From assembly GCA_016182975.1 (NCBI GenBank), contig JACPFJ010000019.1, forward strand, positions 54,061-118,060: a stretch of DNA of 64,000 bases, written 5' to 3'. Shown in pieces: positions 8,094 to 16,588 of the stretch; the stretch's first letter is position 1; the number at the start of each line of letters is the position of its first letter. The DNA is from Deltaproteobacteria bacterium. Lineage in GTDB: Bacteria; Desulfobacterota; Desulfuromonadia; Geobacterales; Pseudopelobacteraceae. The position numbers and the translations under genes are program-made. The notes under the pieces are model-generated. The model searched no databases, had not been told where the DNA came from, and saw nothing but the letters and a program-made list of their open reading frames with translations.

Positions 8094-10973
8094 TTACAGT
8101 ACCGCCTTCAGGTAGGCGGAGGTGGTATCACGTTTTTCCCGTTCGATCTCGGCAGGGTCCACCTCCACGAACCTTTCGTCCGGGGTGACCTTGAAGAGCG
8201 GCTGCCCCTTCTGGACGATGGTGCCATCACCACCCTGGATGATGATCTTGTCGATGGTTCCGGAGAAGGTCGCCCTGACTGTGTTGAACATCTTCATGAC
8301 CTCGATGATGTAGAGCGCCTGACCCTTGTCGAAGTGCATCCCCTCGGTTACGAAGGAGGGCAGGCCGGGGGCCTCCTGGCTGTAGTACATCCCGCCGCAC
8401 ATGGAAACGACCTCGTCGGCCTTGGTTGACGGCGGCGGCACCAGGATCTTCTTCATACGTGCCTGCAGTTCGGCGTCATGCAGATAGACCGGTATGGTGA
8501 CCTCCAGGTCCTCCTCTACCCTGAAATTCCAGAATTTGACCTTATCGGCGATCAGGAACAGCATCCCCAGGAGTTCCAGGCCTGCCTCGAACCCCACATG
8601 GGCAGAGCGGATATCATCCCATTCGGCAGCCGTGAATCCAGCTTGCGGTTTGTCCTTCATCAGGGTTTCATTGAGTTTGAAGTAGTCATTTTCGCCGAGC
8701 CTGAACTTTGCATTCAAGGTCGCGTAAAAACGGAGTCCCTTCTGGAGCACCTCGTTGTCGTGGCTCCAGATCACTTCCGCTGCCGGCGCCTTGGGATCAT
8801 AGGACATGTTCAGGTAATCGTAGGTCTCGTTCAGGATGGTCAGCGGATTGTACAGCCAGACCACCTTTCCATTTTCCAGCTTGAAGTTCTTCTTGTTGAT
8901 GGAGAGCCAACCGGAGAGCAGGTGCGGGTCCTCCAGCAAGCGGTCCATGGGGCGGGTCACCAGGGTCCCCTTGCGGTCCAGGATCTGGGACACGTTCTTG
9001 GCGACCGCCGGATCATCCGGGAACTGCTCGGTCATCCGTTTGGCATATGCCTTCTTCATCTGCAGGAACGCATATACCGTATCCAGCTTGCCGGCCTCTT
9101 CCTTGAGCTGTCCCACCAGGGTCAGGTAGGGGACCACGAAGCGGGTGGTAGGCTTGGCCATGACGTTCTGGCCCAGGAACCAGTTCACCAGGCCGTAGTG
9201 GAACTCCAGGTTGGTGGCCAGGTCGCTGCCGCGCAGGATGGTCGTTCCCAGCACCCTGGAGAGGTGTTGATAGCTGTCCAGGCGATCCTCTCCCTTGGTC
9301 AAAAGCAGCGCGATGTTGGAGTCATAGGCGCCGGCCACCTTGTAGCGCATGAACATGCCGGTGTCCGGATTGACCAGGCAGATGCCCTGGTCGTCGCGGA
9401 TCTCTCCCTCGATCGGGGGCGACCAGTAGCGGATCATGCCGCCCGCATGGGGGGAGAGGGAGCTGTCTGTGGCATTGAGGCGGGCCTCGGCGCCGGCCCC
9501 GAAGCGTGGGATGCGCTCCGGCTTGGGGAGCAGCTTCTTGTGCCGCGCCAGGAGCGCCATGGCCTCCACCAGGGACTCGACGATGAAGAAGTCTTTCTTG
9601 TCCTTGGGGTTGGTGAACTTGAGGCTGTAACAGAGCTCGGAAACCCGGTGCTCCACCTGAATCCTGGTGTTTACCTCCATGAAGTAGTAGCGGTCGCGGT
9701 CCACGATGCACTCGAAGGTGGAGGCGGAGTCGAGGCCAACCGCGGCGCCGAACTTGGTGGAATCATCCTCCATCCTTTTGAGCACCTTCAGGTCGCTCTC
9801 CAGGGCCTTTACCTCGGCCTTTCTGCCGGCCTTTTTGGCCTTCTCGATGGCCAGGGCCAGCCCTTCCTGAGTAACCGAGATCTCCAGAAGCTTCTGCTCA
9901 TGCATCTGCAGCGAGCAGTCACGCCCCCCCAGGGACACGCACCATTCACCATTCCCCAGGAGCTGGATCTCGTTGTGGCGGGTCTGCTCGATGTTCAACT
10001 CGATCAGGACGTTCTTGTTGTCGCCGATGCCGTTGGCCTTGACCTCGTTCAATACCTCGCGTACCAGGGTGGGGGTCTCGACGGCCACCTCCCTGATCAG
10101 CTTGTCGCCGGGATTCTTGACCGTGAGCAGCGAGGCCCCCAGGATGCGCTGCCCCTTGCCGCCGCCGCCGCCGATGGCCTTGAGACGGATGCGGCTGCCG
10201 GGGTACTCCTTGAACATGGCGACGACTTCCACCTGCACCTGGGCGCAGAGCTCCTCGATGGAGTAGAGGTCCAGCCCCTTCTCGTAGGAGGCGTAGAGGA
10301 TCTCGTCCGCCAGGTCCTCCAGGGAGATTTTCTTGTCCTTGAGCAGCGCGGCATCTATGTCCAGTCCCTCGGCCTTTGCCAGGGCCAGCAGTTTTTCGCG
10401 GGTGGGGTGTTTCTTGACCAGGGTGCGGGCGGTGACGTTGTTGATGCCCGGCGTGACGCTGACCCCAACCTGGAGTGCGGTGCGCTTGGCCTCGTCCTTC
10501 TTGCCGGCATCGGCCTGGGTGCGGGAGTTGGGTCCGATAAAGGAGAGGCCGGCATTCTCGACGGCAGCGACGAACTCCTCGTCCTCGGCCATGAAGCCGT
10601 AACCGGAGAAGATGGAGTCGTAACCGTTGTCCTTGGCGATTCTAATGATCTGGCCTATGCGCTCGACCCGCTCTTCCTTGCTGGCGCCGGTATAGTCCGG
10701 CACCCGGTGAACGCGGGTGGAGTCGGTCAGCTGCCGCAGTTCCGGGGCCAGGGCGTTGGGATAGACGATGGAGTCCTTCTCGGACAAGAGGATACCGTAA
10801 TGGGTCATCCCCATCTCCTCGAAGACGTCCATGGCCTCCTTGCGGATAGGGCCGCGGCAGACGATGAGCGGCTTCAAGTCCTCGCAGGCGAAGGAGCGCA
10901 CCCATTCGGAGGAGGAGCGACCGAGACGGCGGTCACGGTGAATCAAGGGGTTGTTCATGTAGAGGTCGTTCAT
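8094..10973 (-). CDS. Acyl-CoA carboxylase biotin carboxylase/BCCP subunit (propionyl-CoA type)
   Basis: A 959-residue fusion of biotin carboxylase and biotin carrier. The ATP-grasp glycine loop (KAIGGGGGKGQRIL), HEQKLLEISVT and FMEVNTRIQVEHRVSE belong to the carboxylase. The C-terminal carrier domain has the biotinylation site E-V-M-K894-M and PLFKV. It is much longer than ordinary AccC or PccA, with an N-terminal extension (SSSEWVRSFACEDLKPLIVCRG) and ~300 residues of linker. With the carboxyltransferase gene directly upstream it should carboxylate propionyl-CoA, or work in reverse in propionate formation. Substrate is inferred from the mutase/epimerase context. Confidence 0.85.
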   Translation of the reverse strand: MNDLYMNNPLIHRDRRLGRSSSEWVRSFACEDLKPLIVCRGPIRKEAMDVFEEMGMTHYGILLSEKDSIVYPNALAPELRQLTDSTRVHRVPDYTGASKEERVERIGQIIRIAKDNGYDSIFSGYGFMAEDEEFVAAVENAGLSFIGPNSRTQADAGKKDEAKRTALQVGVSVTPGINNVTARTLVKKHPTREKLLALAKAEGLDIDAALLKDKKISLEDLADEILYASYEKGLDLYSIEELCAQVQVEVVAMFKEYPGSRIRLKAIGGGGGKGQRILGASLLTVKNPGDKLIREVAVETPTLVREVLNEVKANGIGDNKNVLIELNIEQTRHNEIQLLGNGEWCVSLGGRDCSLQMHEQKLLEISVTQEGLALAIEKAKKAGRKAEVKALESDLKVLKRMEDDSTKFGAAVGLDSASTFECIVDRDRYYFMEVNTRIQVEHRVSELCYSLKFTNPKDKKDFFIVESLVEAMALLARHKKLLPKPERIPRFGAGAEARLNATDSSLSPHAGGMIRYWSPPIEGEIRDDQGICLVNPDTGMFMRYKVAGAYDSNIALLLTKGEDRLDSYQHLSRVLGTTILRGSDLATNLEFHYGLVNWFLGQNVMAKPTTRFVVPYLTLVGQLKEEAGKLDTVYAFLQMKKAYAKRMTEQFPDDPAVAKNVSQILDRKGTLVTRPMDRLLEDPHLLSGWLSINKKNFKLENGKVVWLYNPLTILNETYDYLNMSYDPKAPAAEVIWSHDNEVLQKGLRFYATLNAKFRLGENDYFKLNETLMKDKPQAGFTAAEWDDIRSAHVGFEAGLELLGMLFLIADKVKFWNFRVEEDLEVTIPVYLHDAELQARMKKILVPPPSTKADEVVSMCGGMYYSQEAPGLPSFVTEGMHFDKGQALYIIEVMKMFNTVRATFSGTIDKIIIQGGDGTIVQKGQPLFKVTPDERFVEVDPAEIEREKRDTTSAYLKAVL

Positions 10974-11020
10974 GGGTCTCTATCTCCAATTCAAAATGAA
11001 TAAATTCACAAGGCTCAAAT

Positions 11021-11169
11021 CCACCACAGAGTCACAGAGAACACAGAGAAATACAGGTCATTCAACAAAATACAAGAGACATCGTTTGGGTTACCCATTA
11101 GAGCCTTTCGCTTTTCTCCTGTCTTGCTTACTCTTTGAATTCTCCGTGTCCTCTGTGATTCTGTGGTGA
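11021..11169. repeat. CACAGAG-family inverted-repeat element, copy 4
   Basis: Arms CCACCACAGAGTCACAGAG... and ...GTCCTCTGTGATTCTGTGGTG, with a core of ~90 bp unlike copies 1-3. It occupies most of the gap between the two carboxylase subunit genes. Confidence 0.8.
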
Positions 11170-11185
11170 ACATGTGTTTTGTCTT

Positions 11186-12910
11186 TTAATGGAATTCCCG
11201 CTGCGGCCCCATCATCGGGCCCGGCTTGTAGTGCCTGAGCAGGAAGGCCAGGTTTTCGCCCAGGACCTTGCGCAGGTCGGTGGGCATGACTATGGAGGAG
11301 ATGGAGCCCAGGGCCAGCCCTTCTTTCGGGTTCATCAACTCCTTCTCGTAGCGCAGGTTGAGGGCGCCCTCCTGGGCCTTGAGCCATTCGGCGGCCTCCT
11401 TCTCGGCGTCCTTCTTGGCGGCGCCCCCTTCCATGCCGGCCTTGATCCGTTCCTCGGTGCCCTTCTTGACCATGTCGGCGGCAGTGGAGCGGACTTTTCG
11501 CAGTTCATCCTTGTAGACGAACTCCTTGCCGGCCGGCCCCATGACCGCCAGGCGGGTGGTGGGAAGCGCCAGCACCAGGTCGGCGCCGGTGGGGTAGTTG
11601 TTGTAGGAGGCATAGGCCCCGCCATAGGCGTTGCGCAGGATCAAGAGGATGCGCGGCGTGCGTACGTCGACGATGGAATCCAGCATGGAGCGGCCGGCCT
11701 GGACGATGCCGCGGGCCTCCTGCTCGCGCCCCGGAAGGAAGCCGGTGGTGTCTTCCATGAAGATGATCGGGATGTTGTAGATGTTGCAGAAACGGACGAA
11801 GCGGGCGATCTTGACGGCCGAGTCGCAGTCGATCTGGCCGGAGGCCACGGCGGAGTTGTTGGCGCAGAAACCGACCACGTGACCGCCCAGACGGCCGAAT
11901 GCGGTGACGACCTCCCTGGCGCGCTCCGGCTGCAACTCGAAGTAGTCGCCATGATCGCAGATCTGCTGGATGATGATCGACACGTCGAAGGGGGTGTTGA
12001 ATCCGGTCGGCGAGTTGAAGGCCTTCTTGAGCAGGGTGTTGATCTCCCAGGTCTTGCGATCCAGCGGGTCGCTGGTTTCCTGGAACGGGGCCGCCACGCT
12101 GTTGTTGTCGGGCACATAGGAGAGCAGCCGCACCGCGGTCCTCAGGGCCGCCACCTCATCGGTCACCGTGATGTCGGCCACGCCCGAGCGTCCATGGACC
12201 TTGGGTCCGCCCAACTCCTCGGGGGTGACGTCTTCTCCCAGCACCGACTTGACCACGCCCGGACCGGTCAGCCCGAAGAATGTGTCGTTGGGCTGGATCA
12301 CGAAGCTCCCCTGGCGGGGGAGGTAGGAGCCGCCGCCGGCGTTGAAGCCGAACATGCACATGATGGAGGGGACCACGCCGCTGATCCTGCGCAGGGCGGT
12401 GAACGCCTCGGCATATCCGTCCAGCCCACCGACACCGGCGGGAACGAAGGCGCCGGCCGAGTCGTTCATGCCGATCAGAGGGATCCCCTTCTCGCCGGCC
12501 AGGTACATCAGGCGGGCCAGCTTGTTGCCGTTGGTGGCGTCGATGGAGCCGGCGCGCACGGTGAAATCGTGGCCGTAGAGGGCCACATCCCGCCCGCCGA
12601 TATTGACGATGGCTGTAACCAGCGAGGCGCCGTCCAGATTCTTGCCCCAGTTCTGGTAGAGGACGTTCGGCTCCTTGTTCGTCAGCACCCGGATGCGCTC
12701 CCAAACCGTCATGCGCTTCTTGAAATGCTGCTTCTCGATCTGGTCGATCTTGACGGACTTGATGGGGCGCTGGATGAGGTCATACCCCTCCTTCATCGCC
12801 TCCTCGTAGCCGCCGGTCGTCCGGGATATCTCGCCTGGAATGGTGAACTCCACCTTTTCGGGGGGGTCAAAGGGGTTCTTCAGTAATGGTTTGATTGCCT
12901 GTTTTGACAT
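11186..12910 (-). CDS. Acyl-CoA carboxyltransferase subunit (propionyl-/methylmalonyl-CoA type)
   Basis: A 574-residue product from ATG 12910, with AGGAAGG about 8 nt upstream; earlier in-frame ATGs lack such a site. The crotonase-fold carboxyltransferase motifs are present: [25 protein letters not shown] (acyl-CoA half, oxyanion glycines), [12 protein letters not shown], and in the carboxybiotin half [13 protein letters not shown] and [11 protein letters not shown]. It transfers the carboxyl group between carboxybiotin on the 959-residue partner and the acyl-CoA. It is the first gene of the propionate run behind the XRE-cupin regulator, separated from it by an inverted repeat. Confidence 0.88.
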   Translation of the reverse strand: MSKQAIKPLLKNPFDPPEKVEFTIPGEISRTTGGYEEAMKEGYDLIQRPIKSVKIDQIEKQHFKKRMTVWERIRVLTNKEPNVLYQNWGKNLDGASLVTAIVNIGGRDVALYGHDFTVRAGSIDATNGNKLARLMYLAGEKGIPLIGMNDSAGAFVPAGVGGLDGYAEAFTALRRISGVVPSIMCMFGFNAGGGSYLPRQGSFVIQPNDTFFGLTGPGVVKSVLGEDVTPEELGGPKVHGRSGVADITVTDEVAALRTAVRLLSYVPDNNSVAAPFQETSDPLDRKTWEINTLLKKAFNSPTGFNTPFDVSIIIQQICDHGDYFELQPERAREVVTAFGRLGGHVVGFCANNSAVASGQIDCDSAVKIARFVRFCNIYNIPIIFMEDTTGFLPGREQEARGIVQAGRSMLDSIVDVRTPRILLILRNAYGGAYASYNNYPTGADLVLALPTTRLAVMGPAGKEFVYKDELRKVRSTAADMVKKGTEERIKAGMEGGAAKKDAEKEAAEWLKAQEGALNLRYEKELMNPKEGLALGSISSIVMPTDLRKVLGENLAFLLRHYKPGPMMGPQREFH

Positions 12911-12954
12911 GCTTTCGCCTTCCTTCCGATTCATGGGTTTTTTCAACTGCAAAA

Positions 12955-13018
12955 AGGTTCCAGGTTCGAGGTGCTAGGTTCCAGGTTAAAACCTCGAACC
13001 TCGTACCTCGAACCTGGT
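12955..13018. repeat. Inverted repeat with iterated AGGTTCGAGG units
   Basis: The left arm is AGGTTCCAGGTTCGAGG.. and the right arm is ..CCTCGAACCTCGTACCTCGAACCT. The short repeating units are unrelated in sequence to the CACAGAG family, but the construction is the same. Confidence 0.75.
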
Positions 13019-13022
13019 TTTG

Positions 13023-13586
13023 TTATCTCGTGACGACTGCCAGGACCTTGACCTCTTCACCGTCCTTCGAGAGCAGACGATGCTTGAGGCTGGAGTCGAA
13101 GTAGACACAATCCCCCTCGTAAAGGGCGATACGCTTGTCGTCCAGCAACAGTTCGGCGGTCCCTTTCATGACAAAGAGAAACTCCTCGCCGTCGTGGCTG
13201 TAGGTGTTCTCCTCCAACACCTTTTCGGTCACGGTGAGGAGGAAAGGCTCCATCTTCTTGTTCTGCTTGTGGAAGGAAAGGGATTCGTAGGAATACCCCT
13301 GGCTTGTGCCGGCCCTGGAAATGACGCGGGGAATGGCCTTGCGCTCGTGGGCGCGCACGATCTCGAAACGGCATTCCTCTTCGTCCTCGGCAAAGAACAG
13401 GCCGATCTTGACGTCAAAGAATTTCGCGATCTTCGAGAGGGTGGCGATGGGGGGTGAGACGTTATTGTTCTCTATCTGGGAGATTAGCGCGGGGGAAAAG
13501 CCGGTCTCCTTGGCCACAGCCTGAAGGGTCAGTTTTTTTGCGAGACGGAGCTTCTTAATCTTGGCCCCAATGTTGTAATCACTCAT
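13023..13586 (-). CDS. XRE-cupin transcriptional regulator
   Basis: A 187-residue protein. Residues ~8-60 are an XRE helix-turn-helix (IKKLRLAKKLTLQAVAKETGFSPALISQIENNNVSPP) and residues ~110-185 form a cupin (YSHDGEEFLFVMKGTAELLLDD, YEGDCVYFDSSLKHRL). Members of this class often bind small acids or CoA metabolites and control the adjacent catabolic operon. Position and orientation just upstream of the carboxylase/mutase genes make it the likely regulator of that module. The effector is unknown. Confidence 0.85.
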   Translation of the reverse strand: MSDYNIGAKIKKLRLAKKLTLQAVAKETGFSPALISQIENNNVSPPIATLSKIAKFFDVKIGLFFAEDEEECRFEIVRAHERKAIPRVISRAGTSQGYSYESLSFHKQNKKMEPFLLTVTEKVLEENTYSHDGEEFLFVMKGTAELLLDDKRIALYEGDCVYFDSSLKHRLLSKDGEEVKVLAVVTR

Positions 13587-13638
13587 CTAAACCCCTGCAA
13601 GATGTATCAGGAATAAAACCAGATTTTATGCGGGGGTT

Positions 13639-13663
13639 TTGTATACAATTTACATTACAATGT
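13639..13663. promoter_or_regulatory. Candidate operator of the XRE-cupin regulator
   Basis: The perfect palindrome TTGTATACAA (13,639-13,648) is followed by the dyad ACATT-AC-AATGT (13,652-13,663). They lie in the AT-rich 148-bp region upstream of the regulator start. Binding is inferred from position only. Confidence 0.4.
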
Positions 13664-13734
13664 CAATAAAAATTATTTACCAGGAACAAAGAATTTTAGT
13701 TTAACTAAAAACATTTACCGGTGCCAAAAGGGTC

Positions 13735-15024
13735 TCAAGCCGCGTGGAAACCCAGTTTGCGGGCCAGCAACTGCAGGGTGTGAATCACGGCGACGCGGGA
13801 ACCATGCTGTTTCAGCCCGTCGCTGAGCTGCATCATGCAGCCTGGGCAACCGGTGACTACCGCCTGGGCCTCAGTGGCGATGATCGCCCGGCTCTTGGCC
13901 TCGTTGATGGTCATGGACGAGCCGTAATGGTAGACGTTGAAGGTTCCCCCCAGGCCGCAGCAGCGGTCGGCCCCATCCATCTCGGCCAGTTCCACTCCCG
14001 GCGCGGCCTTCAGCAGGGCGCGCGGTTGACTGGTCAGGCCGCGGGTACGCAGATGGCAGGGGTCGTGGTAGGTGATGCGGACGGCATCCCCGGCTCCGGT
14101 CTCGACCGGGTTGAGACCCAGTTTGTGGAGCAGTTGCGAAGCATCCACGGTCTTGGCCGCCAGGGCATCCAAGCGGGCGCGCAATTCGGGGTTGCGCTTT
14201 CCCACCACCAGGGGATAGAGGCGGTGCAGGGCCCCGCCGCAGGTCGCGCAGGCGCTCATCACGTAATCCGCCTCGTAGCGCTCCATCTCGGCCAGGTTTC
14301 GCTCCGCCAGATCGCGCACGGTTGCGGCGTCGCCGCCGGACATGCCCGGCAGACCGCAGCACTGCTGCCCCTTGGGGATGATCACCGTGCACCCCAGGTG
14401 GCGAAAGAGCGCCAGGGCGGCCTCCCCAACCTCGGTGTAGACGAAGTTGGTCATGCAGCCGACGAAGAAGACGATCCTGGGCTTCCCCGGTTCGCCGGGA
14501 ATCACCTCGGGATGCCGCTCCATGAACGGCCTTTTGGCGATTTGAGGGATGTGGCGTTTGTTCCCCACGAACGGCAGCGGAAAACGGAGCCGCAGACCGG
14601 ATGTCTCGGGGACCTTCCTGAAGAACAGCGGCCCCAGCAGGGCGGCCATCCTGGCCCCCATGCGCATGCGGGAGCGGTTTTTTATCACCTGGCCGACCGC
14701 CGCGTGGAAGGTGGTCAAGCCCCTTTTCTGCGCCAGGGCCTCGCGGGCGGCGATGACTATCTCGTCGGTGGGCACCTCGTTGGGGCACTTCTCCACGCAA
14801 CTGCCGCACAAGAGGCACTTGGACATGGCCAGATAGGTCTGGTCGTCCAGTTCGATATCCGCCTTGAGGACATGCTGGGCCAGGGCCACCTTGCCGCGCG
14901 CCACGGCCGGTTCGCGCTGGAAGGCGGTGAAGGCCGGGCAGTTGGCCCGGCAGGCACCGCATTTGACGCATTTTTTCAGTTGGTCTTCGACCCGTTTGAG
15001 GGGGTCGGTGGTTTGTTCAGACAT
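13735..15024 (-). CDS. GlcF-type (Fe-S)-binding oxidoreductase subunit
   Basis: A 429-residue protein with AAGGAAGAG upstream of the ATG. Two N-terminal [4Fe-4S] motifs (C19/C22/C25/C29 and C70/C73/C76/C80) are followed by two CCG domains (FFVGCMTNFVY, QQCCGLPG; YHDPCHLRTRG, DRCCGLGG), the layout of glycolate/lactate oxidase Fe-S subunit GlcF. Usually a FAD-binding GlcD-type subunit lies next to it. None is in this window, since the upstream neighbour is trmFO, so its substrate is unknown. It probably transfers electrons from a hydroxyacid or fatty-acid dehydrogenase to the quinone pool. Confidence 0.8.
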   Translation of the reverse strand: MSEQTTDPLKRVEDQLKKCVKCGACRANCPAFTAFQREPAVARGKVALAQHVLKADIELDDQTYLAMSKCLLCGSCVEKCPNEVPTDEIVIAAREALAQKRGLTTFHAAVGQVIKNRSRMRMGARMAALLGPLFFRKVPETSGLRLRFPLPFVGNKRHIPQIAKRPFMERHPEVIPGEPGKPRIVFFVGCMTNFVYTEVGEAALALFRHLGCTVIIPKGQQCCGLPGMSGGDAATVRDLAERNLAEMERYEADYVMSACATCGGALHRLYPLVVGKRNPELRARLDALAAKTVDASQLLHKLGLNPVETGAGDAVRITYHDPCHLRTRGLTSQPRALLKAAPGVELAEMDGADRCCGLGGTFNVYHYGSSMTINEAKSRAIIATEAQAVVTGCPGCMMQLSDGLKQHGSRVAVIHTLQLLARKLGFHAA

Positions 15025-15056
15025 TGATTCTCTTCCTTTTCAACTCGGTTACAAAG

Positions 15057-15120
15057 GGCAATAGGACCAATAGGACACATAAGACATATAGGTCCTCTGT
15101 GTCCTATTGGTCCCCTATGA
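15057..15120. repeat. Inverted repeat with iterated ATAGGACC units
   Basis: Left arm CAATAGGACCAATAGGACAC, right arm GTGTCCTATTGGTCCCCTATG, with an internal CATATAGG. It is located between trmFO and the GlcF-like gene. Confidence 0.75.
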
Positions 15121-15178
15121 CTTCACTGCCATATCAACACAATAACAAAAAATCCACCACAAACTCAACCAGTTAAAA

Positions 15179-16486
15179 TCAGAGCCCTTCCCGCCACTCC
15201 TCAAGCGCCTTGAGCGCCCGTTCCGCCAGCCTCTGCCGTTTCTCCTTCTTCTTCACCCTCCCCTCGAGTTCCGGGAAGAGGCCGTAGTTGACGTTCATCG
15301 GCTGAAAGTGGCGGGCGTCCGCGTTGGTGATGTGCGCCATGAGCGCACCCAGGGCGGTCTCGGGCGGAGGAACCACGAGGGGCTGGTCGCTTATGCGGCG
15401 GGCAGCGGTGATGCCGGCCAGGAACCCGCTGGCGGCCGATTCCACGTACCCCTCCACACCGGTGATCTGGCCGGCGAAGAGGATGCGCGGATCGGACCTC
15501 AACTGCTGGGTGGCGAGCAGAAGGGCCGGGGCGTTGATGAAGGTGTTGCGGTGCAGGGAGCCCAGGCGGACGAATTCGGCCCGTTCCAGTCCGGGTATCA
15601 TGCGGAAGATGCGGCGCTGTTCCGGCCAGGTCAGCTTGGTCTGGAAGCCGACCAGGTTGTACATGGTCTTGTCCCGGTTTTCGGCCCGCAGTTGGATCAC
15701 GGCGTGCGGTTCCGCACCGGTTCGCGGGTCTGTCAGCCCCACCGGTTTCAGCGGCCCGAAACGGAGCGTCTCGGGTCCGCGCTCCGCCATCTCCTCCAGC
15801 GGCATGCACCCCTCGAAGTGCACCATCCGCTCAAATTCCCGCGCCGGGACCTTCTCCGCCTCTATCAATTCATCCACGAGGCAGCGATACTCCTCCGTGT
15901 TCAGGGGGCAGTTGAGATAGTCGTCCCCCTCCCCCTTGCCGTAGCGCGAGGCGGCGAAGACCCTGCCCATGTCGAGGGAGGATGCCGTGACGATGGGGGC
16001 GATGGCGTCGTAGAAGTAGAGCCGGTCGCCGGTCAACCGGGCGAGGGACCCGGCCAGGGCATCGCTGGTGAGCGGGCCAGAGGCGATGATGACCGTGCCG
16101 TCTTCAGGGATGTCTGCGACTTCGCCTCGTTCGAGGCGGATGAGGGGATGAGTCGAGATCTTTTCGGTGATGTAGTCGGAGAAGAGCTGGCGGTCAACTG
16201 CCAGGGCGCCGCCGGCCGGGACACGGGTGGCAAGGGCCGCCTCCAAGACCAGCGAGCCGCAGCGGCGCAGCTCTTCCTTGAGCAGCCCCACCGCGTTTTC
16301 CAGCGAATCCCCCCGCAGGGAGTTGGAGCAGACCAGTTCCGCCAGGCCGGGGAGATGGTGGGCCGGGGAGTATTTTTCCGGCTTCATTTCGTGAAGCGTG
16401 GCCGGGATGCCGCGCCGGGCGGCCTGCCAGGCCGCCTCGCAGCCGGCCAGGCCGGCGCCGATGATGGTGATCCCATATTCAGACAT
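15179..16486 (-). CDS. trmFO: Methylenetetrahydrofolate-tRNA-(uracil-5-)-methyltransferase
   Basis: A 435-residue FAD protein that makes m5U54 in the tRNA T-loop using methylene-THF and FADH2. The Rossmann motif [17 protein letters not shown] starts at residue 10. It is followed by [35 protein letters not shown], the conserved Cys region ([15 protein letters not shown]) and the C-terminal [12 protein letters not shown]. The order dprA-topA-trmFO in one direction is a conserved bacterial arrangement. Confidence 0.95.
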   Translation of the reverse strand: MSEYGITIIGAGLAGCEAAWQAARRGIPATLHEMKPEKYSPAHHLPGLAELVCSNSLRGDSLENAVGLLKEELRRCGSLVLEAALATRVPAGGALAVDRQLFSDYITEKISTHPLIRLERGEVADIPEDGTVIIASGPLTSDALAGSLARLTGDRLYFYDAIAPIVTASSLDMGRVFAASRYGKGEGDDYLNCPLNTEEYRCLVDELIEAEKVPAREFERMVHFEGCMPLEEMAERGPETLRFGPLKPVGLTDPRTGAEPHAVIQLRAENRDKTMYNLVGFQTKLTWPEQRRIFRMIPGLERAEFVRLGSLHRNTFINAPALLLATQQLRSDPRILFAGQITGVEGYVESAASGFLAGITAARRISDQPLVVPPPETALGALMAHITNADARHFQPMNVNYGLFPELEGRVKKKEKRQRLAERALKALEEWREGL

Positions 16487-16506
16487 ATTCAGATTACCTC
16501 AATAAA

Positions 16507-16576
16507 AACAGAGAGGCACAGAGGATTCCCTTTCATGTACGAATCCATCTCGGTGCCTCGGTGCCTCGCTGTCTCA
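16507..16576. repeat. CACAGAG-family short copy 5
   Basis: AACAGAGAGGCACAGAGG and a diverged right arm (CGGTGCCTCGGTGCCTCGCTGTCT) with a short core lie between topA and trmFO. Confidence 0.65.
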
Positions 16577-16588
16577 GGATTTTTAAGT

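Noticed and set aside
8478..11003. Very long open frame antisense to the biotin carboxylase gene
   Set aside because: A composition effect of high GC; the minus-strand protein has clear carboxylase motifs and the antisense text has none. The same holds for the long antisense frames over topA/trmFO, arrA and the GH13 gene.
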